A stretch of 6,802 nucleotides of DNA. Origin: Chitinophaga pinensis (GTDB lineage Bacteria; Bacteroidota; Bacteroidia; UKL13-3). Shown here one piece after another: positions 6,620 through 6,802 of this stretch. The notes beneath the pieces are model-generated. The model was not told the DNA's origin. It saw only the letters and a list, made by a program, of their open reading frames with translations, and ran no database searches. Made by a program: the position numbers and the translations under genes. Within the stretch, counting starts at the first letter, position 1; every line of letters begins with the position of its first letter. The stretch lies in contig CALPIR020000123.1 in NCBI GenBank assembly GCA_943323675.2, positions 1-6,802 of the forward strand. The letters are read 5' to 3'.

Positions 6620-6654
6620 TTGAACCCGGAATTTAATTTTTATTCATAAACTTG
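6620..6654 (+). promoter_or_regulatory. Weak candidate promoter for the downstream lipoprotein gene
   Basis: TTG at 6620-6622 and TAAACTTG at 6647-6654 (one mismatch to TAnnTTTG) lie in the 77-bp gap after idi. Their 24-bp spacing is slightly longer than usual. Transcription would start near 6661, about 20 nt before the ATG at 6682. This would make the lipoprotein gene a separate transcription unit. No intrinsic terminator hairpin is visible between idi and this point, so read-through from the operon is also possible. Confidence -1.
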
Positions 6655-6681
6655 CCTTGGTATCCATTTAAAATCATCGTT

Positions 6682-6802
6682 ATGAAAAACACAGTTTTAT
6701 TCAGTGCCTATTTAGCTTTATTTACTTCTTGTAATTTTGTAAATGATAAGGCTGATGTGTCAAAAAAACTAAATGTGGTCGATTACAAAAGTATCGTTGA
6801 TA
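6682..6802 (+). CDS. Putative lipoprotein, N-terminal fragment
   Basis: An ATG at 6682 opens a frame of 40 codons that runs off the right edge. The N-terminus MKNTVLFSAYLALFTSCNFV is a lipoprotein signal peptide: a lysine at position 2, a hydrophobic core, and a lipobox-like FTSC with the lipidated Cys at residue 17. The next residues (NFVNDKADVSKK) are polar, as in a typical linker. Nothing in the remaining fragment identifies a family. It is co-directional with the carotenoid genes, but the 77-bp gap leaves open whether it belongs to the same operon. Confidence applies to it being a real lipoprotein gene; its function is unknown. Confidence -1.
   Translation, partial: MKNTVLFSAYLALFTSCNFVNDKADVSKKLNVVDYKSIVD

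Overview
The window is AT-rich and looks like a chromosomal segment from a member of the Bacteroidota (Flavobacteriia, Cytophagia or Sphingobacteriia type). Four things point there: a TonB-dependent receptor with an N-terminal CarboxypepD_reg-like domain, leaders with A-rich stretches instead of Shine-Dalgarno sequences, promoter-like TTTG/TAnnTTTG elements, and a Bacteroidota-style carotenoid gene order. I see no tRNA, rRNA, CRISPR array, insertion sequence or phage gene.

Layout. Positions 1-372 (minus strand) hold the first 124 codons of a CrtI-family amine oxidase, most like the 1-hydroxycarotenoid 3,4-desaturase CrtD. A 413-bp divergent non-coding region (373-785) follows, with inverted repeats and candidate promoters. 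Then five genes run on the plus strand: a TonB-dependent receptor (786-3197), phytoene desaturase crtI (3272-4759), phytoene synthase crtB (4763-5599), a small uncharacterised secreted protein (5599-6087) and type 1 isopentenyl-diphosphate isomerase idi (6095-6604). The gap between the receptor and crtI is 74 bp. From crtI to idi the junctions are 3 nt, a 1-nt overlap (TAATG) and 7 nt, so these four genes are almost certainly one transcription unit. After a 77-bp gap, the start of a lipoprotein gene (6682 onward) runs off the right edge.

Pathway logic. Idi balances IPP and DMAPP, CrtB condenses two GGPP to phytoene, and CrtI desaturates phytoene towards lycopene. CrtD, if correctly named, would add a 3',4' double bond to a 1'-hydroxylated carotenoid. 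That combination hints at a monocyclic, 1'-hydroxylated carotenoid of the saproxanthin, myxol or flexixanthin kind. No cyclase, hydratase (CruF/CrtC), hydroxylase, ketolase or GGPP synthase lies within the window, so the end product is inference.

The less ordinary content is (i) an outer-membrane receptor heading the carotenoid genes, (ii) the uncharacterised exported protein translationally coupled to crtB, (iii) a perfect 13-bp inverted repeat inside that protein's coding sequence shortly before idi, and (iv) the long divergent control region. I do not see clear evidence of a wholly new system. The receptor and the small secreted protein are the best candidates for undescribed roles in carotenoid biology.
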